A stretch of DNA of 14,113 nt from a bacterium (lineage in GTDB: Bacteria > UBA9089 > CG2-30-40-21 > SBAY01). Shown one piece after another: positions 13,570 through 14,113 of this stretch. The first letter of the stretch is position 1; every line of letters begins with the position of its first letter. The stretch lies in the NCBI GenBank assembly GCA_040757115.1, contig JBFLYA010000096.1, positions 1 to 14,113 on the forward strand, in the 5' to 3' direction. The translations under genes and the position numbers were made by a program. Under the pieces are notes generated by a model. That model did not search any database and was not told the origin of the DNA. It saw only the letters and a list, made by a program, of their open reading frames with translations.

Positions 13570-13643
13570 GTTCTGATGAAAAAGAAGTTTTGCGAAGCAA
13601 AATTTGGACGAAGTGAAACGAAGTCTTTTACATCGTGTTATAC
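13564..13643 (-). other. attC-like site 6 (after PIN toxin gene), outer box degenerate
   Basis: The inverted arms are CGATGTAAAAG and CTTTTTCATC, and the loop has TTCGCAAAACTTC as in site 1. The proximal box on the minus strand is GTATAAC; the distal one reads CGATAAC in place of GTTRRRY. It lies 18 bp after the PIN-domain stop codon. It is the same family as sites 1-3. Confidence 0.6.
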
Positions 13644-13660
13644 GCTGTGCCGTGCCTATT

Positions 13661-14038
13661 TTACCATATAATCTTTACCCCAATCTCATTTAGAGATTTA
13701 TCCCGACTTATTAGAGGAAGATCTAAATGCATCGAGGTAGCAACTATTAATCTATCCCAAGGATCTGCAACTATCTCTCTTGGGATCATTCTACTTTTCC
13801 TAATTATTGGTAAACATATTGGTTCTATCTGATAATTTCTTGAAGAAGATATCATCATAAGAAGGTCGTCAAATTTAACGGTAATCTTTTTCTTTTCAAT
13901 AAGATAAAGCAACTCAAAGAAGAAAATACATGGAATGACAATATTTTCTTCACTCAAAATTCTTCTTGCCTCTTGAGAAAGTTTAGGATTATCCGTCATA
14001 TGCCATATTAAAGTGTGGGTATCAGTAACATATTTCAT
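13661..14038 (-). CDS. PIN-domain ribonuclease, VapC-type toxin
   Basis: From the ATG at 14038 the protein has 125 residues, typical VapC size. The acidic quartet of the PIN fold is visible: D6 in MKYVTDTHTLIWH, E42 in FFFELLYL, D95 in DPWDRLIVATS and D113 in ISRDKSL. By family it is a metal-dependent RNase held inactive by its antitoxin. Its ATG overlaps the stop of the upstream frame (TAATG), the standard antitoxin-toxin coupling. GGGGAG lies about 7 bases before this start; an ATG at 14053 is in frame but lies inside the antitoxin gene. The pair precedes an attC-like site, and toxin-antitoxin cassettes are frequent in large integrons, where they help keep the array. Confidence 0.9.
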   Translation of the reverse strand: MKYVTDTHTLIWHMTDNPKLSQEARRILSEENIVIPCIFFFELLYLIEKKKITVKFDDLLMMISSSRNYQIEPICLPIIRKSRMIPREIVADPWDRLIVATSMHLDLPLISRDKSLNEIGVKIIW

Positions 14039-14113
14039 TACCATTCTCCCCATTTCTCTTCAAGTTTTTTTAGTAATTCATGACGTGTTTCTTTAATATC
14101 TTTCTCTGTAATA
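14038..14113 (-). CDS. C-terminal end of the cognate antitoxin (partial, start outside window)
   Basis: The last 24 codons before a TAA at 14040-14038 read ITEKDIKETRHELLKKLEEK followed by WGEW. It is a charged helix with a Trp-containing tail, as expected for the toxin-wrapping end of a small antitoxin. Its stop overlaps the toxin start. The DNA-binding N-terminus lies beyond the window, so the antitoxin class cannot be decided. Confidence 0.6.
   Translation of the reverse strand, partial: ITEKDIKETRHELLKKLEEKWGEW

Noticed and set aside
13251-13616. 121-codon plus-strand ORF
   Set aside because: It spans the AT-rich hairpin and repeat unit 2 and has no recognisable domain.

Overview
The window is low-GC DNA, and every gene I can support is read from the minus strand. 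It has no rRNA, tRNA, CRISPR array or integrase gene. The base composition, the strong AGGAG-type ribosome sites and the gene families point to an environmental bacterium. I cannot name the lineage from sequence alone.

The left end (1-2860) is a two-gene signalling unit that looks like ordinary chromosome. A hybrid receiver/histidine kinase with a duplicated phosphotransfer domain overlaps by 11 bp a receiver fused to a P-loop ATPase with a winged-helix-like tail. The kinase appears to start at a non-standard ATT codon.

From about 3270 to the right end, the layout is that of an integron gene-cassette array whose integrase would lie beyond the right edge. Six attC-like sites sit at 3274-3352, 4197-4284, 7082-7167, 10726-10789, 11501-11632 and 13564-13643. 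They are imperfect inverted repeats, and the best ones carry RYYYAAC and GTTRRRY boxes at their ends. Each follows the 3' end of a minus-strand gene, and at three of them the stop codon lies inside the box. Four sites form one family with a shared loop sequence (resident type). The two at 10726 and 11501 look different (possibly imported).

The cassettes, in reading order from right to left, are: a VapB/VapC-type toxin-antitoxin pair; a small ORF, a RadC-type helix-hairpin-helix gene broken by a frameshift, and a Dam-like adenine methylase; a metallo-beta-lactamase-fold hydrolase; a three-gene stretch (SAM methyltransferase, a membrane-methyltransferase/metallo-beta-lactamase fusion, and a DUF4143-type ATPase with its own strong promoter) followed by a methyltransferase remnant; a GNAT acetyltransferase, a cupin and a truncated, frameshifted pseudogene; a TIR/deoxyribosyltransferase-like protein; and an MNT/HEPN toxin-antitoxin pair.

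Two related GC-rich repeat units flanked by 18-bp inverted repeats (3001-3207 and 13112-13532) each lie next to the crossover end of an attC-like site whose outer box is damaged in the same way. This suggests a small mobile or palindromic element tied to attC sites. The accessory content (two toxin-antitoxin pairs, a DNA methylase, a possible nucleotide-binding immune-type protein, gene fragments) is typical of a sedentary integron.
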